Source of the DNA: an uncultured Methanoregula sp.
GTDB lineage: Archaea; Halobacteriota; Methanomicrobia; Methanomicrobiales; Methanospirillaceae
NCBI RefSeq assembly: GCF_963662735.1
Contig: NZ_OY759744.1
Coordinates: forward strand, 1,840,153-1,904,152
Length of the DNA: 64,000 nucleotides
Reading direction: 5' to 3'
The notes below the pieces were generated by a model. It was not told where the DNA came from and did no database searches. It saw only the letters and a list, made by a program, of their open reading frames with translations. A program made the translations under genes and the position numbers. How positions within the stretch are numbered: the stretch's first letter is position 1; every line of letters begins with the position of its first letter. Positions 25,952 to 35,480 of the stretch are shown piece by piece.

Positions 25952-26440
25952 TTTTTTTGTAATTGATTTCTCTCTCAATACAACCAGGTGCCGGTACTGC
26001 CAGTTCCGTTCTTCTGCAACGGCTGTATCCGCATCGGGGGGACCTGCATTTCTCCAGACTGCCTGCCGGGCATACTTTGCAGCGCCAAGGGAATGCGTGG
26101 GAACATGGGCAGTTGCCACAGCCTGGCCAGCGGCCCGGGCTGCTGATCGTGCAGCATTATCTTTCCCCACGTCACGGGCAGCGGCATGGGCGTCAAGCGA
26201 AGCTTTGCGTATGTCGGCCATGTGAAATATCCCGGTCTGTATCCATGCCCGGCCCGTATCGAGAGCATTCCGGGGGCGCGGATCATCCGGGTAGTTATCC
26301 TCAAAATATGGCAGAATGCGTTCCACGCAGTCTGTTGCCCAGATGGCAAGGGTTCTCTTGTCCGTCCCGCGTACAAGCTCTTCCATTGGCCCGTCTTTGT
26401 CGCTAAGAGAGAATCCGGGTTGTTTCTTACCGGGTATCAT
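25949..26440 (-). CDS. Imm5-like putative immunity protein
   Basis: 163 residues, mostly helical. The pattern ATDCVERILPYFEDNYPDDPRPRNAL, the repeated AHAAARD...AARSAARAAGQAVATAHV and HSLGAAKYARQAVW match a widespread helical family annotated as putative immunity protein (Imm5-like). Those proteins are often near polymorphic toxins but are also found alone, and their function is not established. Here the ATG overlaps the rad50 stop (ATGA), so it is translated together with rad50, an unusual partner. A terminator follows directly. No toxin is visible nearby. The connection to DNA repair or to protection from a nuclease is speculation. Confidence 0.65.
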   Translation of the reverse strand: MIPGKKQPGFSLSDKDGPMEELVRGTDKRTLAIWATDCVERILPYFEDNYPDDPRPRNALDTGRAWIQTGIFHMADIRKASLDAHAAARDVGKDNAARSAARAAGQAVATAHVPTHSLGAAKYARQAVWRNAGPPDADTAVAEERNWQYRHLVVLREKSITKK

Positions 26441-28875
26441 TCCACTTCCCGGACCCGGCTTGCATTGTCCGTGCCCATCTCGACCACGAGCGTGTTTGCA
26501 AACTCTCCCTGGATCTCCGCGATATGGGAGATGAGGAGGATCTGCGGGAAACGGGACTCCTGCGTGCGGAGGGCGACAAGGAGATTGTTCCTCCGCTCCT
26601 CGTCCTGGCTCCCGAAGATCTCGTCGAAGATGAGGAATGTTGATTCGTGTACCTGGTGGAGCTCGGCAAGATAGCGGGAGAGGGCAATTCGTAAGGCAAC
26701 CGCGATGTCGTCCTGCTCGCCCCCGCTGAACCGGTCGATCTGGTAGTCGCTGTCCACGTCCCGGACCAGGAGATTGAAGTCCTCGTCAAGGAGCACCTGT
26801 TCGTACCGCCCGCCGGTGATCTCGCTGATGATCCGGCTTACTTCACCTTCGAGCCGGCTCCGGACAACCTGCATGAGGTAGACCACGTACTCGGCGATGA
26901 GGCTCCGGGTCAGTTTCAGGAGCTCGATCTCGTCCCTGAGTTCCGTTGCCTGTTTCCGGAGGAATTCGATCTGTTCCCGGGCGCGTTTGTAGTCCGCGAT
27001 CTTTTCTTCGGTGAAACGAAGGTCTTTCGTTGCGCCGGCGATGACAACCTCCTCGTTCCGGAGACCGGTGTCGGTTTCGGCAAGGCTTTTTGCGATCTTC
27101 GCTGTTGCTTCCGGATCGAACACCGCACGAGCGATCTCTTTCTCCAGCGCCGCGAGGCTCGTGTTCCTCCCTGCAATGCGGGTGGCAAGCTCGGCTTTCT
27201 GCTGCTTCCAGGTTGCGGCCTGCCCAATCTTCTTCCCGAGCTCGATGAACCGGAGCTGGACCTTCTGGACATTTGCTGCTTCCAGCTCGCAGGTTTTGCA
27301 GGCAGTATCATCGTAGCCGATCTTCTCCAGAGCTTTTGCAAGGGCGTGCTGCTCCTCGGTCTTTTGTGCAAACTTCTGCCGGAGTTCCAGGAGCTCGGCC
27401 TCGTACCCGATCCGGAGCTTCAGCCTGCCGGCAATGGTGCGGAGGATCTCAAGTGACGGGATGATTGCCTCGATCGCTTTTTTCTCTTTCTCGAGCCGCT
27501 CCTGTTTTTCGAGATCGGTTACCGCTTTTGTTTCCAGCTCCAGCAGTTTTGCCGAGAACTCGGCATCCAGGCTCCCGAGATGCTCCCCGAGCTTCTGCCG
27601 GCAGAGTGGGCAGATGCCGTCGGACCCGGCCTTTCGCAGGGTTTCGAGATCCGTTCTCAGTTTCTCCCGCTCTTCCCGGTACCGTTCCTGTTGTGCCGTG
27701 AGGGTGCCGATCCGCTTCATGATCTCGTTTAAGCGGTAACTGACCGCACTGTCGAGCCGGTCGTTGGCGATTTCCTGGCCGGTGCCGATACAGGCCCTCA
27801 CCGTGGCGCAGAGCTTGGCTTGTTCCGTTACATCCGCATCGAGGGTTGCGAGAAGCGCTTTCTGTTTCTCTTCCCGGGCAGCAAGGTCGGCGATCTCGCG
27901 CCGGATAAACCCGAGTTCCCCGGTGAGCCGGGCGTGCTCGGCCTTCTTCTTCTGGAGAAGATCGAGGCGTTCCCGGACTTCCGCGTACGACCCGCCGGTC
28001 TTTTCTATGCGGTGGTACTCGGCCTCCTCGTCCGCGACAAGGGCAAGGGCAGCGTCAAGTTTCTTTTCCTGTGCTGTTTCGGCTGCAAGTTCCTGCCGGA
28101 GCGCCTGCTGCTGCTGGAGGAGCCGGGCATGGGCGGTCTGCTTTTCGGCAAGGACTTTCTGCTGCCCGTCGAGCTCTTCGCGTTTTTTGCGGAGGAGGTC
28201 GCGGGCAATCGTGTGTTCCGCGATGGCTGCCGTGAAGCGTCCGACCGATGCCTGAAGTGCAGCGAGTTCTTCCTCGCTCTGCCGGCCCGCCATGGCCGCG
28301 AGTTCGCCTTCCTTTCGCTGGAGTTCCCCGGCCTTTGTATCGATCTGCTCTTTTAAGATCTTCTGGCTCTCGGTGCTCAGGTAATCGATCCCGAGCGCCC
28401 GGAGGAACCACTCCTTCCTCTTGCCGGGCGTATTCTCAAGGAGCGTGAGGAGATCTTTCTGGCCTGCGTAGATGGTGTTTTTGAAATCCACCGGGCCCAT
28501 GCCAAGCGTCCGCTTCACTTCGGCTTCCACCTGGCTCACGCCCGTTGCCATCATCTTTGCGTTTTTGTAGAAACTGGCATCGTGGGTGACGGACTTTCCC
28601 TTTTTGAACGTGCGGACCACCGCGTACTCGTCGCCGCCGATCCGGAAGTCGAGCCGGACCTCGCACTTCTCTTTCGGGGATGCAAAACTGGAGACAATGT
28701 AGTCGGCCGAAATCCCGGTGGCCTGCACGCCGTACAGGGCAAAGAAGATCGCCTGCACGAGGCTCGACTTGCCCGTGCCGTTGTTCCCGAGAATGCCGGT
28801 GATGCCGTCCCTGAAGTGGATCTCCTCGTGCCGGAACCGCTTGAAGTTGTCGAGGACGAGACGGTCGAGGATCAT
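26437..28875 (-). CDS. rad50: Rad50 SMC-like DNA-repair ATPase
   Basis: 812 residues. Walker A GNNGTGKSS (about 30-38) is near the N-terminus. Two long coiled-coil arms flank a zinc hook CPLC near residue 421. The C-terminal half of the ATPase has the signature FSGGEQDDIAVAL and Walker B FLIFDEIFGSQD, then the H-loop ILLISHIAE. With Mre11 it tethers and processes double-strand breaks. The length is close to, or slightly shorter than, that of other archaeal Rad50s. GGAG 7 nt before ATG 28875 is the ribosome site. It is followed by the Imm5-like gene with a 4-nt overlap and preceded by mre11 with an uncommonly large 244-nt gap. Confidence 0.95.
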   Translation of the reverse strand: MILDRLVLDNFKRFRHEEIHFRDGITGILGNNGTGKSSLVQAIFFALYGVQATGISADYIVSSFASPKEKCEVRLDFRIGGDEYAVVRTFKKGKSVTHDASFYKNAKMMATGVSQVEAEVKRTLGMGPVDFKNTIYAGQKDLLTLLENTPGKRKEWFLRALGIDYLSTESQKILKEQIDTKAGELQRKEGELAAMAGRQSEEELAALQASVGRFTAAIAEHTIARDLLRKKREELDGQQKVLAEKQTAHARLLQQQQALRQELAAETAQEKKLDAALALVADEEAEYHRIEKTGGSYAEVRERLDLLQKKKAEHARLTGELGFIRREIADLAAREEKQKALLATLDADVTEQAKLCATVRACIGTGQEIANDRLDSAVSYRLNEIMKRIGTLTAQQERYREEREKLRTDLETLRKAGSDGICPLCRQKLGEHLGSLDAEFSAKLLELETKAVTDLEKQERLEKEKKAIEAIIPSLEILRTIAGRLKLRIGYEAELLELRQKFAQKTEEQHALAKALEKIGYDDTACKTCELEAANVQKVQLRFIELGKKIGQAATWKQQKAELATRIAGRNTSLAALEKEIARAVFDPEATAKIAKSLAETDTGLRNEEVVIAGATKDLRFTEEKIADYKRAREQIEFLRKQATELRDEIELLKLTRSLIAEYVVYLMQVVRSRLEGEVSRIISEITGGRYEQVLLDEDFNLLVRDVDSDYQIDRFSGGEQDDIAVALRIALSRYLAELHQVHESTFLIFDEIFGSQDEERRNNLLVALRTQESRFPQILLISHIAEIQGEFANTLVVEMGTDNASRVREVE

Positions 28876-29119
28876 GAGGGGGCTCCGGGAGATTGTTCTG
28901 GAGAGGCTGTTACGAATCCGTATGTTTCAGAAAGGAACAAGGAGTGATTCCCCCCCTCGCGCCATCCCTGCCCCCCAACGGGGGGGCGGGGGCGCATGCG
29001 ATATCTCTGCATTCCCCGTTTAAGCAAATGGGCGAAATTGGGTACAGGTAATACGGCGTCATCGCAACCGGGGGGAGCCAACGCGGCGGGGGCGGAGCCC
29101 CCAGGAGCGTGAAGAAGGA
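28876..29119. other. Gap between mre11 and rad50 with C/G homopolymers
   Basis: Holds a C6-AAC-G7 hairpin-like element (28971-28986), a second C7 run at 28950-28956 and further G-rich blocks up to 29100. No gene is recognised. Mre11 and rad50 genes usually touch or overlap, so this may be a decayed stretch or an RNA structure that sets rad50 expression. Confidence 0.4.
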
Positions 29120-30262
29120 TCATTCCGCAGTCCCCCGGTGCTCGTCCATCACGGACCGCAACACTTCTTTTCCCCGGGCGAGCGCGAACTCCCGCTGCTT
29201 TGCGGAGATCTGCTGCTTGCCCACGAACCCTTCGAACTCCTGCAGGTAGTCGATCATCCGGATGTCCTGCTGGAGCGGCACGGGCTCTTCCTCCTTCCCG
29301 TTCCTCACCCGGATCTTCAGGTCGAGGAGCTGCTCGCGGACACCGGCAAGTTCCCGCATATCGATGCCCTTCCCGTGCTCCCGCGAGAGGCCGTCGAGTG
29401 TCACCTGCGCCATCGCGTATTTCGGCAGGTTCTTCCTTGTCACCCGGGCGATGATCTCTTCCGTGATATCCCCGGGGTGGACGCCCTGGCACTTGATCGT
29501 GCCGAGATCCGCCATCGGGGTCTTCGGGAGTTCCAGGTGCGAAACTTCGTGACGGCCCGGGTCCACGACAAGCCCGCCTTTCGTATCCGCGATCTCCCCG
29601 TACGTGAGGTACTCGGTGGAGCCCGAGTACCAGGCATTGTCCGTGATCTGGCACTGGCGGTGGTAGTGGCCGAGCGCAATGTAATCGAATTTTTCCGAAA
29701 GGATCGTACCGTCCAGCTCGTGCTCGGCAACGGTTGCGAGCCGCTTGTCTTTGATCGCGGTTGCAAGCCCGTGGGTCACGAGGACATTGTTATGCGAGGA
29801 GGAGAGTTCCACCGTGTCGAAGGCCGAGCGGTAATCTTCCACGCGGAGCATGTTGGGGATGAGGTGGAACATCGTGCCCTCGATCTCCACCTTCTCGTAC
29901 CGGAACCGGTAGGCCGCCGTGATCCGTGATTTGTGGTACGTGAGGACTTCGAACGGCGAGGTCGTGTACCGGGTCTTGACCATGCTGTGGTTGCCGGTGA
30001 TGATGACGAGCGGGATGCCTGCCGTACCCAGGCGCTCCAGTGCTTCGAGAACGGTCGTGTAGGCCTTGGTCTTCGGCTTGACCGTATCGAAGAGGTCGCC
30101 GGCGTGGACCAACGCATCCGGTTTATGCCGGATAATCTCATCTATCGCTGCGAGGAAATTGTCGTACACCTGCTTCTCGCGGAGGTTCATGCCGGACTCG
30201 GGATCGAGCCGGTTGAATGCAGCGAGGCCCAGGTGGGTGTCGGCGATGTGGATGAGTTTCAT
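29120..30262 (-). CDS. mre11: Mre11 (SbcD-like) nuclease
   Basis: 380 residues. The calcineurin-like phosphoesterase motifs appear in order: HIADTHLG (5-12), HAGDLFD (about 53), TGNH (about 90), LVTHG (about 160) and LGHYHRQ (about 198), which bind two Mn ions. The C-terminal capping and Rad50-binding region follows. It provides the 3'-5' exo- and endonuclease of the Mre11-Rad50 complex. The ATG is only a few bases after the predicted transcription start, so the message is probably leaderless. First gene of the mre11-rad50-Imm5 unit. Confidence 0.95.
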   Translation of the reverse strand: MKLIHIADTHLGLAAFNRLDPESGMNLREKQVYDNFLAAIDEIIRHKPDALVHAGDLFDTVKPKTKAYTTVLEALERLGTAGIPLVIITGNHSMVKTRYTTSPFEVLTYHKSRITAAYRFRYEKVEIEGTMFHLIPNMLRVEDYRSAFDTVELSSSHNNVLVTHGLATAIKDKRLATVAEHELDGTILSEKFDYIALGHYHRQCQITDNAWYSGSTEYLTYGEIADTKGGLVVDPGRHEVSHLELPKTPMADLGTIKCQGVHPGDITEEIIARVTRKNLPKYAMAQVTLDGLSREHGKGIDMRELAGVREQLLDLKIRVRNGKEEEPVPLQQDIRMIDYLQEFEGFVGKQQISAKQREFALARGKEVLRSVMDEHRGTAE

Positions 30263-30288
30263 TTTCGTTGATTTTTATTTGGGGTGTT

Positions 30289-30301
30289 ATGGGATATAAG
30301 G
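30289..30301 (-). promoter_or_regulatory. mre11-rad50 promoter core
   Basis: CCTTATATCCCAT on the minus strand, identical to the nurA promoter core at 25821-25833. The expected start point is about 5 nt from the mre11 ATG. It also marks the left edge of the AT-rich island, whose first gene ends at 30335. Confidence 0.5.
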
Positions 30302-30334
30302 GAAGGGGGATGGGGGGAATGTGTGTGGGGGTGT

Positions 30335-32371
30335 CTAGAAATATTTCGATAGAGATTCTTGACCATTCTGTAATTTTTCAACTTCAGTTGCTAATGTTCC
30401 TGCGGGAACAAATCCATAATTTTTAAGGTGCTCAATTTTAGATCTATCTTCATAATCTTTTTCAGAAATTGCCCATGCCAACAAGGATTTTGGACGTGAA
30501 CTTGCGACATATGCAAAACGAGCCGATTCTCCATTGGCATTATTAATATCTAACCAATGTTGCCAATAACCACTACCTGCATCTCTGTCACCAGATGACT
30601 GAAACGAGGACACGAATAAAATTGAATCAAATGTTTTCCCTTTCGCAGAATGAATGGTGGATAATTCAACCGTTTTATCAATATGATGTTTGATGTCATC
30701 TATTGTTGTGATTACTGGAGAATTTTTGTTTCCGGAAGGAGAAGTTTTTATCATATTTTTTTCAGTAATTTTTACTGATGAAAGCCATCCATATTGAAAT
30801 TGAATATCCTCAAATATTGCAGGAAATGTCTTGTTAAATATATCTCTCCAATCAGTCCAAGTTTGAGTAAGATCGGCTAAAGAATCTGATTGATTGCAAC
30901 GGTTAAGGAGATTCGTTAAAAATAATCTCCATTGGTAATTTGGAACGTCAATAGGGCCATAAAAATTTTTGTAATTGCGCTTTTCATTTGGAAATAAAAA
31001 TTTCGATAGAAAAACTCCAAAATAATTTAGAGAATCTTTTTTATATTCAGTATCATTCAAAGACCAAAGATATATCGCAGTCGGTGCGAGTTTCGAAAAA
31101 ATTATTTTTTGTGTTGTCCGTCCCATCAATGAATTCTTGTTAGAATTGTTTCTGACAATGATTGCAGATTTTTCTGCATCATATCCATTTATTTTTAAGT
31201 AATCTGAAAACTTTTTTGGGATCTCATGCATCGTTTCTCTTCGATAACTAAATATGAGACAGTGATTTTTACCCGGAACATCATCATATCCAACTATTTG
31301 TTCTTGATTTTTCACAAGTTTACGACAAGTATTTACTATCGATTGAACGCTTCTAAAGTTTTTTGTTAATGGGATTGTAGTAAAATTTTCCTCTTCAGTG
31401 AATTGAATTATTTTTTTGAAATCTGCATTATTATAAGAAAAAATGGATTGATGAAGATCCCCGACTAAATGAAATATTGAACCACTGCTTTTTAACAAGC
31501 GGAAAATGTCAATTTTAATGGAAGATAAATCTTGACATTCGTCAATAATGACGACGGCAAATCGATTTGATATTAATTTACATATTTCTGGATTGTCATT
31601 CAGAATTTTATAACAAATAATGTCAACATCTTGATGGGTTACAAAACCGGAGTTCCAAAATTCCCTTTTAATGTCTCTTAATTCGGATTTGAGAGTACTA
31701 TTAATGGTACTCGATTTTCGTTTAGCATCAAGCGGTAAATCTCCCGATGAAAAAATAATTTCATCGCAATCTTTATCTAAAAAATAAAATTCATTTGCAT
31801 GGATAGATCCCGTTTCAAAAAAAGAATATTTTGTTGAAAATTTCGAGTTTTTTAAGAATTCTGCATCACTCGATCTGTCAATTAAATGAATACTTCGATC
31901 ATCATCCTTACCTGAATATTTAGTGACTAAATGGGCAAATGGATTAAGGATGAATCTGTGCATCCAACTATCAATTGTACCAATGAAATGAGGGTGTGAA
32001 ATTCCTGATGACCCTGCGAATTGCTGAACTCTGTCAGTAATTACATCTGTGGCCTTGTTTGTATATGTCAGAACTGCGATCCCGGTTGTTTTTTTTGTCC
32101 ACTGTTTGAATTCATAAGCAGATTTTAGACCTACAACTTCGGTTTTACCGCTTCCAGGACATGCCTTTAAAAAACTATTTTTTTTCAAATCATATCCGAC
32201 ATATTGTAATTGTTCAAGAGTTTTTTCCCATATCCGACATTTTCCATAATCATTGCACGGAGAATTTGTCGAAAGATGCAATAAATAGCATTCTTCGGGA
32301 GATTTTTTCTGATTGTTGTCGCATAAAACATCAGAAATTTTAAAAAATTGGTCATCTTTTGTATCAGGCAT
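30335..32371 (-). CDS. UvrD/Rep-like helicase of a Gabija-like pair
   Basis: 678 residues. Superfamily 1 helicase motifs: Walker A ACPGSGKTE (about 70-78), motif II VVIIDECQDLS, motif III LVGDLHQSIF, motif IV/NFRS, motif V ELSTIHSAKGKTFDSILF and motif VI RFAYVASSRPKS. The N-terminal 50 residues carry four Cys at about 17, 28, 39 and 45, which could hold zinc or an iron-sulfur cluster. The start overlaps the stop of the OLD-family nuclease gene by 8 nt; GTG 32383 is an alternative. In Gabija systems a UvrD-like GajB works with the OLD-family nuclease GajA against phage; this is larger than GajB (about 500 residues). AT-rich composition sets it apart from the flanking repair genes. Confidence 0.85.
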   Translation of the reverse strand: MPDTKDDQFFKISDVLCDNNQKKSPEECYLLHLSTNSPCNDYGKCRIWEKTLEQLQYVGYDLKKNSFLKACPGSGKTEVVGLKSAYEFKQWTKKTTGIAVLTYTNKATDVITDRVQQFAGSSGISHPHFIGTIDSWMHRFILNPFAHLVTKYSGKDDDRSIHLIDRSSDAEFLKNSKFSTKYSFFETGSIHANEFYFLDKDCDEIIFSSGDLPLDAKRKSSTINSTLKSELRDIKREFWNSGFVTHQDVDIICYKILNDNPEICKLISNRFAVVIIDECQDLSSIKIDIFRLLKSSGSIFHLVGDLHQSIFSYNNADFKKIIQFTEEENFTTIPLTKNFRSVQSIVNTCRKLVKNQEQIVGYDDVPGKNHCLIFSYRRETMHEIPKKFSDYLKINGYDAEKSAIIVRNNSNKNSLMGRTTQKIIFSKLAPTAIYLWSLNDTEYKKDSLNYFGVFLSKFLFPNEKRNYKNFYGPIDVPNYQWRLFLTNLLNRCNQSDSLADLTQTWTDWRDIFNKTFPAIFEDIQFQYGWLSSVKITEKNMIKTSPSGNKNSPVITTIDDIKHHIDKTVELSTIHSAKGKTFDSILFVSSFQSSGDRDAGSGYWQHWLDINNANGESARFAYVASSRPKSLLAWAISEKDYEDRSKIEHLKNYGFVPAGTLATEVEKLQNGQESLSKYF

Positions 32372-34214
32372 TTTCCATCTCACATACCCAATAGATTGCG
32401 TTTTGAATGTATTCCGGAATATCGAATTTTACATTCTTATCGGATGATAGATATTCCGCAAGTACTTGAGCAAATGTCCCTTTGGAGTCTTTAACTCTAT
32501 TAAGTAAATCAAATGCGGCCTCAGATTTTACTTCCTCATTTGCAGTACTCCAATCAGTATTGACATACGTCTCAAAGGTTTTTCGTACAGGGCCATCTGT
32601 ATCTAAAATTTTAAGGAAACATTTAGACATGGGCTCCAAATTTTTTCCTTCAATCGCTAAATCATATTCAAACGTTTTTAAATTGGGAAAAAGACGACAA
32701 TTTGCCGAACGACCGACCGGTTCAATCAATTTCAATGCAGGATTTTCTCCCTTCGCTGGGGAAGTTTTTGTGGGTTTTAGTTCAGAATCTGGATCATTAT
32801 CAGTAATACCTGCACACCTTAGTGGGATTGACGCCGGTGGAGGTGTTTGATTGTTTAGATCACAAAATAATTGCATAAAATGATGAAAAAAAATCCCGTT
32901 CATATTAATGACAGATATACCATGTTCTTCGAGGGTTTTTGGAACATTTGTCTGTTTTCTGATATTGTAATCTCTAATTACGATCTTTGCAATTTCTGGT
33001 ATGACCATCGCTTCAGCAATACCTTCAACCAAAATTACACCTTTTGAAAAAAGTAATGTTGATTTAGTTATATCGAGCCACCGTGTAAGAAATGCGTTAT
33101 TGGTAATTGATAATCCACAATCTTTCAGATGTGTTGGAATTGTAATTCGATTTTCTCTTAATGCAAGATGAATAACGGAATCAATTGATGCCGCAGATGC
33201 AAGAACCGCTGAATGGGTTGTAACGATTATTTGGATGTTTGAATTTGTGGTTTCGGTTTGAAGATATTTTAAGAGTTTTATCTGAAGTTGGGGGTGTAGA
33301 TGAGCTTCTGGTTCTTCGATAAGTAAAATTTTTAAAAAATCTTGTTGATCAGCACCGATTTCTTTTATATATTTTAATTCAGCAAGTACTGTCGCGACAT
33401 AAATTAGGTTATTGTATCCTAAACTATTTTCTTCGAGATTTCGATAAGTCTCCTCTTGGCCTTCAGGAATAATTTTGGGAAAGAAAAACAATCTTAAATT
33501 CTCAATAATTCTGTTAAAGTTGGTCTCTGAAAATTGTATTCGCGTATCCTGTCCAAAAACCGATCCGATTGCCTCTTCAAGACTCTTTTTAATTAATTTA
33601 TTCGCTTTGTATATCGTCTCGTCTTTATCTCCAGCAATCTCACTATAAAACGTATTCACTTTTTTTTCTAATCCTTCTTTGCTACTTTCATCTTTATTTA
33701 GGTTTAAAATTAAACGTGCTAACCGTGAACCTCGTCCTTCACGTAGTTTTGCCTCAGCATCTCGTAATGGTGGTAAGTAGATGCAATTAATTAAATCGAC
33801 TAATTCTTTTTCATAAAGAGTGCTCTGGGAAACTCCTCCCCACATTTTTCGATTATATCGCCCACGGTTGTTTTGAGTATCGTCAATTATCAATGAAAGC
33901 CGAGCTTTCTTTTCACCCTCTCTCCATGGTAAAAAAGCAATTTGCTCATGTTCTGATAAATCCTCAAAATGGGCTACTATTTTTATTTTTTTTGAGGCTA
34001 TTGAATCTTTGACAAACGGTCTATGAAAATCTCTTTCCGATATCCCATAACGACCATATTCATCTTCAGTTAACAATAATCGAATGGCATCTATAATTGA
34101 ACTTTTTCCAACTCCATTCTCTCCAACAAGAACGTTAAGACCGGAAGAAAAAGAGATCTCAAAATTGTCATTAAAGTTTTTATAACCTGAAATGGAGATT
34201 TTTTTCACGAACAT
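32364..34214 (-). CDS. OLD-family ATPase-Toprim nuclease (GajA-like)
   Basis: 616 residues. An ABC-type ATPase comes first: Walker A GENGVGKSS (31-39), Walker B LLIEEPEAHLHPQ (297-309) and H-loop TTHSA (332-336). A Toprim domain follows with Glu397 in ILVEGIAEA and the DxD acidic pair in ITDNDPDSE (472/474), the metal site that cuts DNA. Size and layout match class 2 OLD nucleases encoded next to UvrD-like helicases, and the anti-phage protein GajA. The ATG at 34214 is chosen over an in-frame TTG 30 nt upstream because it starts directly at the ATPase beta strand (KKISISGYKNF). Clear signs of a different base composition suggest transfer. Confidence 0.87.
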   Translation of the reverse strand: MFVKKISISGYKNFNDNFEISFSSGLNVLVGENGVGKSSIIDAIRLLLTEDEYGRYGISERDFHRPFVKDSIASKKIKIVAHFEDLSEHEQIAFLPWREGEKKARLSLIIDDTQNNRGRYNRKMWGGVSQSTLYEKELVDLINCIYLPPLRDAEAKLREGRGSRLARLILNLNKDESSKEGLEKKVNTFYSEIAGDKDETIYKANKLIKKSLEEAIGSVFGQDTRIQFSETNFNRIIENLRLFFFPKIIPEGQEETYRNLEENSLGYNNLIYVATVLAELKYIKEIGADQQDFLKILLIEEPEAHLHPQLQIKLLKYLQTETTNSNIQIIVTTHSAVLASAASIDSVIHLALRENRITIPTHLKDCGLSITNNAFLTRWLDITKSTLLFSKGVILVEGIAEAMVIPEIAKIVIRDYNIRKQTNVPKTLEEHGISVINMNGIFFHHFMQLFCDLNNQTPPPASIPLRCAGITDNDPDSELKPTKTSPAKGENPALKLIEPVGRSANCRLFPNLKTFEYDLAIEGKNLEPMSKCFLKILDTDGPVRKTFETYVNTDWSTANEEVKSEAAFDLLNRVKDSKGTFAQVLAEYLSSDKNVKFDIPEYIQNAIYWVCEMENA

Positions 34215-34268
34215 AAAAATTCTCAAATAATAATAGCCAATCAAATTTATGCTATTTCCGTTTTGATC

Positions 34269-35480
34269 TTATTGAAAAATTTCTTTGATCACAATTGGGA
34301 TATTTGCATGTTCAAGATATTCTTGATTCCATCTTGCAATTCCTGTATTCGATTCCAAGACTTCTTTGATTGTTAGAATTAATGAGGGATCTGTAGTTTG
34401 ACTAACTAACTCCGCGAAAACCTTGCCGACATAATATCGATTATTAGTTCTTCCCAATGATGGCAATCGAGTCAATATAATTTTTCTAATTTCAAAAGAA
34501 TCTGTCATATTATAGATTTTCTTATAAAAATCCGCAACAACGTCGCAATAAGAAAAATCTAATCCTCCGCTTATGTTGTTGTCATATTCTTTTAAAATAT
34601 TTAGAAAAGCCCCTTGGAAGTCTTCCAAAATTATTGATAAAATATGATCGGGTAAAACCGGAAATTTTTGAATAAGTAATTCTCTATTTTCTTGGTACTC
34701 CGTTAAAAGAATCATCAATTTCTCGATTCTCTCTTTGCTAAAATCGCCTTTTGAATTGATTTCTTCAATTTCTTTAGTCACAACAAATACTGGATTCAAG
34801 ATTTTCTTGGTTTCGCTGGTAACTAAATTCACAGCTTTTTGAAGATCATCAACACATTGATATCTTAATTCTGGTTTTCGATCACATGCCTTTTGAATAA
34901 TATATTTAAATTCCGGGGGGATTTTATTTAAATCAATATCTGGGTAAGGTGTTTCCGCCGTTAAAATTTCGTAGAGTATTTTTCCGAGCGAATAAATATC
35001 CGATGAAATAGAAGCCATTTTTGGATGAAGATATTGTTCAGGTGCTATGTACTCATATGTGCCTAATACCATCCCCGAAATTGTAATATTGGGCGATTTA
35101 CTACGTAAATCTCGACCCAATCCAAAATCGCAGATTGCAAAACGATGCGTATCCGTAGAAGGATCGTAAAAACAAAGTATATTTTCAGGTTTTAAATCTC
35201 GATGAATTATTCCGTTACTGTGAGCAAATTTGAGACCTTCTGCAATTTGATTAAAAATCACTATATTTTCCGGACATGTACCAAATCTATTCAAAAATGC
35301 TTTTAAATTAAATTCTGCACGAGGCATTACAAATTCCGGAGGATCTCTCTCCAAATATTGATCAATTACCGGAACAATATTTTCATGAATAAGACTTGCC
35401 TGAATTTTTACTTCTCTTTTAAACCTTTGAATTTCCTCTTGATCATCCGGATATGCAACTCTTTTTATTGCAAATATCAT
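34269..35480 (-). CDS. Hanks-type Ser/Thr protein kinase, 5' end uncertain
   Basis: 403 residues from the first ordinary start codon. The kinase core has the ATP-binding Lys in FAIKRV, the Glu helix FKREVKIQASL, the catalytic loop HRDLKPEN, DFG (ICDFGLGRD) and APE (YIAPEQ), all complete. The Gly-rich loop lies upstream of the first ATG in the same frame (see 35481-35564), so the annotated protein is probably too short. About 180 helical residues after the kinase domain (from about 225) match nothing I recognise; they may sense infection or bind the nuclease. It is 54 nt upstream of the OLD-family gene and probably co-transcribed. Kinases are known in several anti-phage systems, but not as a standard part of Gabija. 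Confidence 0.8.
   Translation of the reverse strand: MIFAIKRVAYPDDQEEIQRFKREVKIQASLIHENIVPVIDQYLERDPPEFVMPRAEFNLKAFLNRFGTCPENIVIFNQIAEGLKFAHSNGIIHRDLKPENILCFYDPSTDTHRFAICDFGLGRDLRSKSPNITISGMVLGTYEYIAPEQYLHPKMASISSDIYSLGKILYEILTAETPYPDIDLNKIPPEFKYIIQKACDRKPELRYQCVDDLQKAVNLVTSETKKILNPVFVVTKEIEEINSKGDFSKERIEKLMILLTEYQENRELLIQKFPVLPDHILSIILEDFQGAFLNILKEYDNNISGGLDFSYCDVVADFYKKIYNMTDSFEIRKIILTRLPSLGRTNNRYYVGKVFAELVSQTTDPSLILTIKEVLESNTGIARWNQEYLEHANIPIVIKEIFQ

Noticed and set aside
28971..28986. C6-AAC-G7 element as a classical terminator of mre11
   Set aside because: No T-tract follows on the minus strand, and rad50 would be expected to be transcribed through it.
28872..29654. Open frame across the mre11-rad50 gap
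   Set aside because: Overlaps the real mre11 coding sequence and has low-complexity Arg/Gly/Pro composition.
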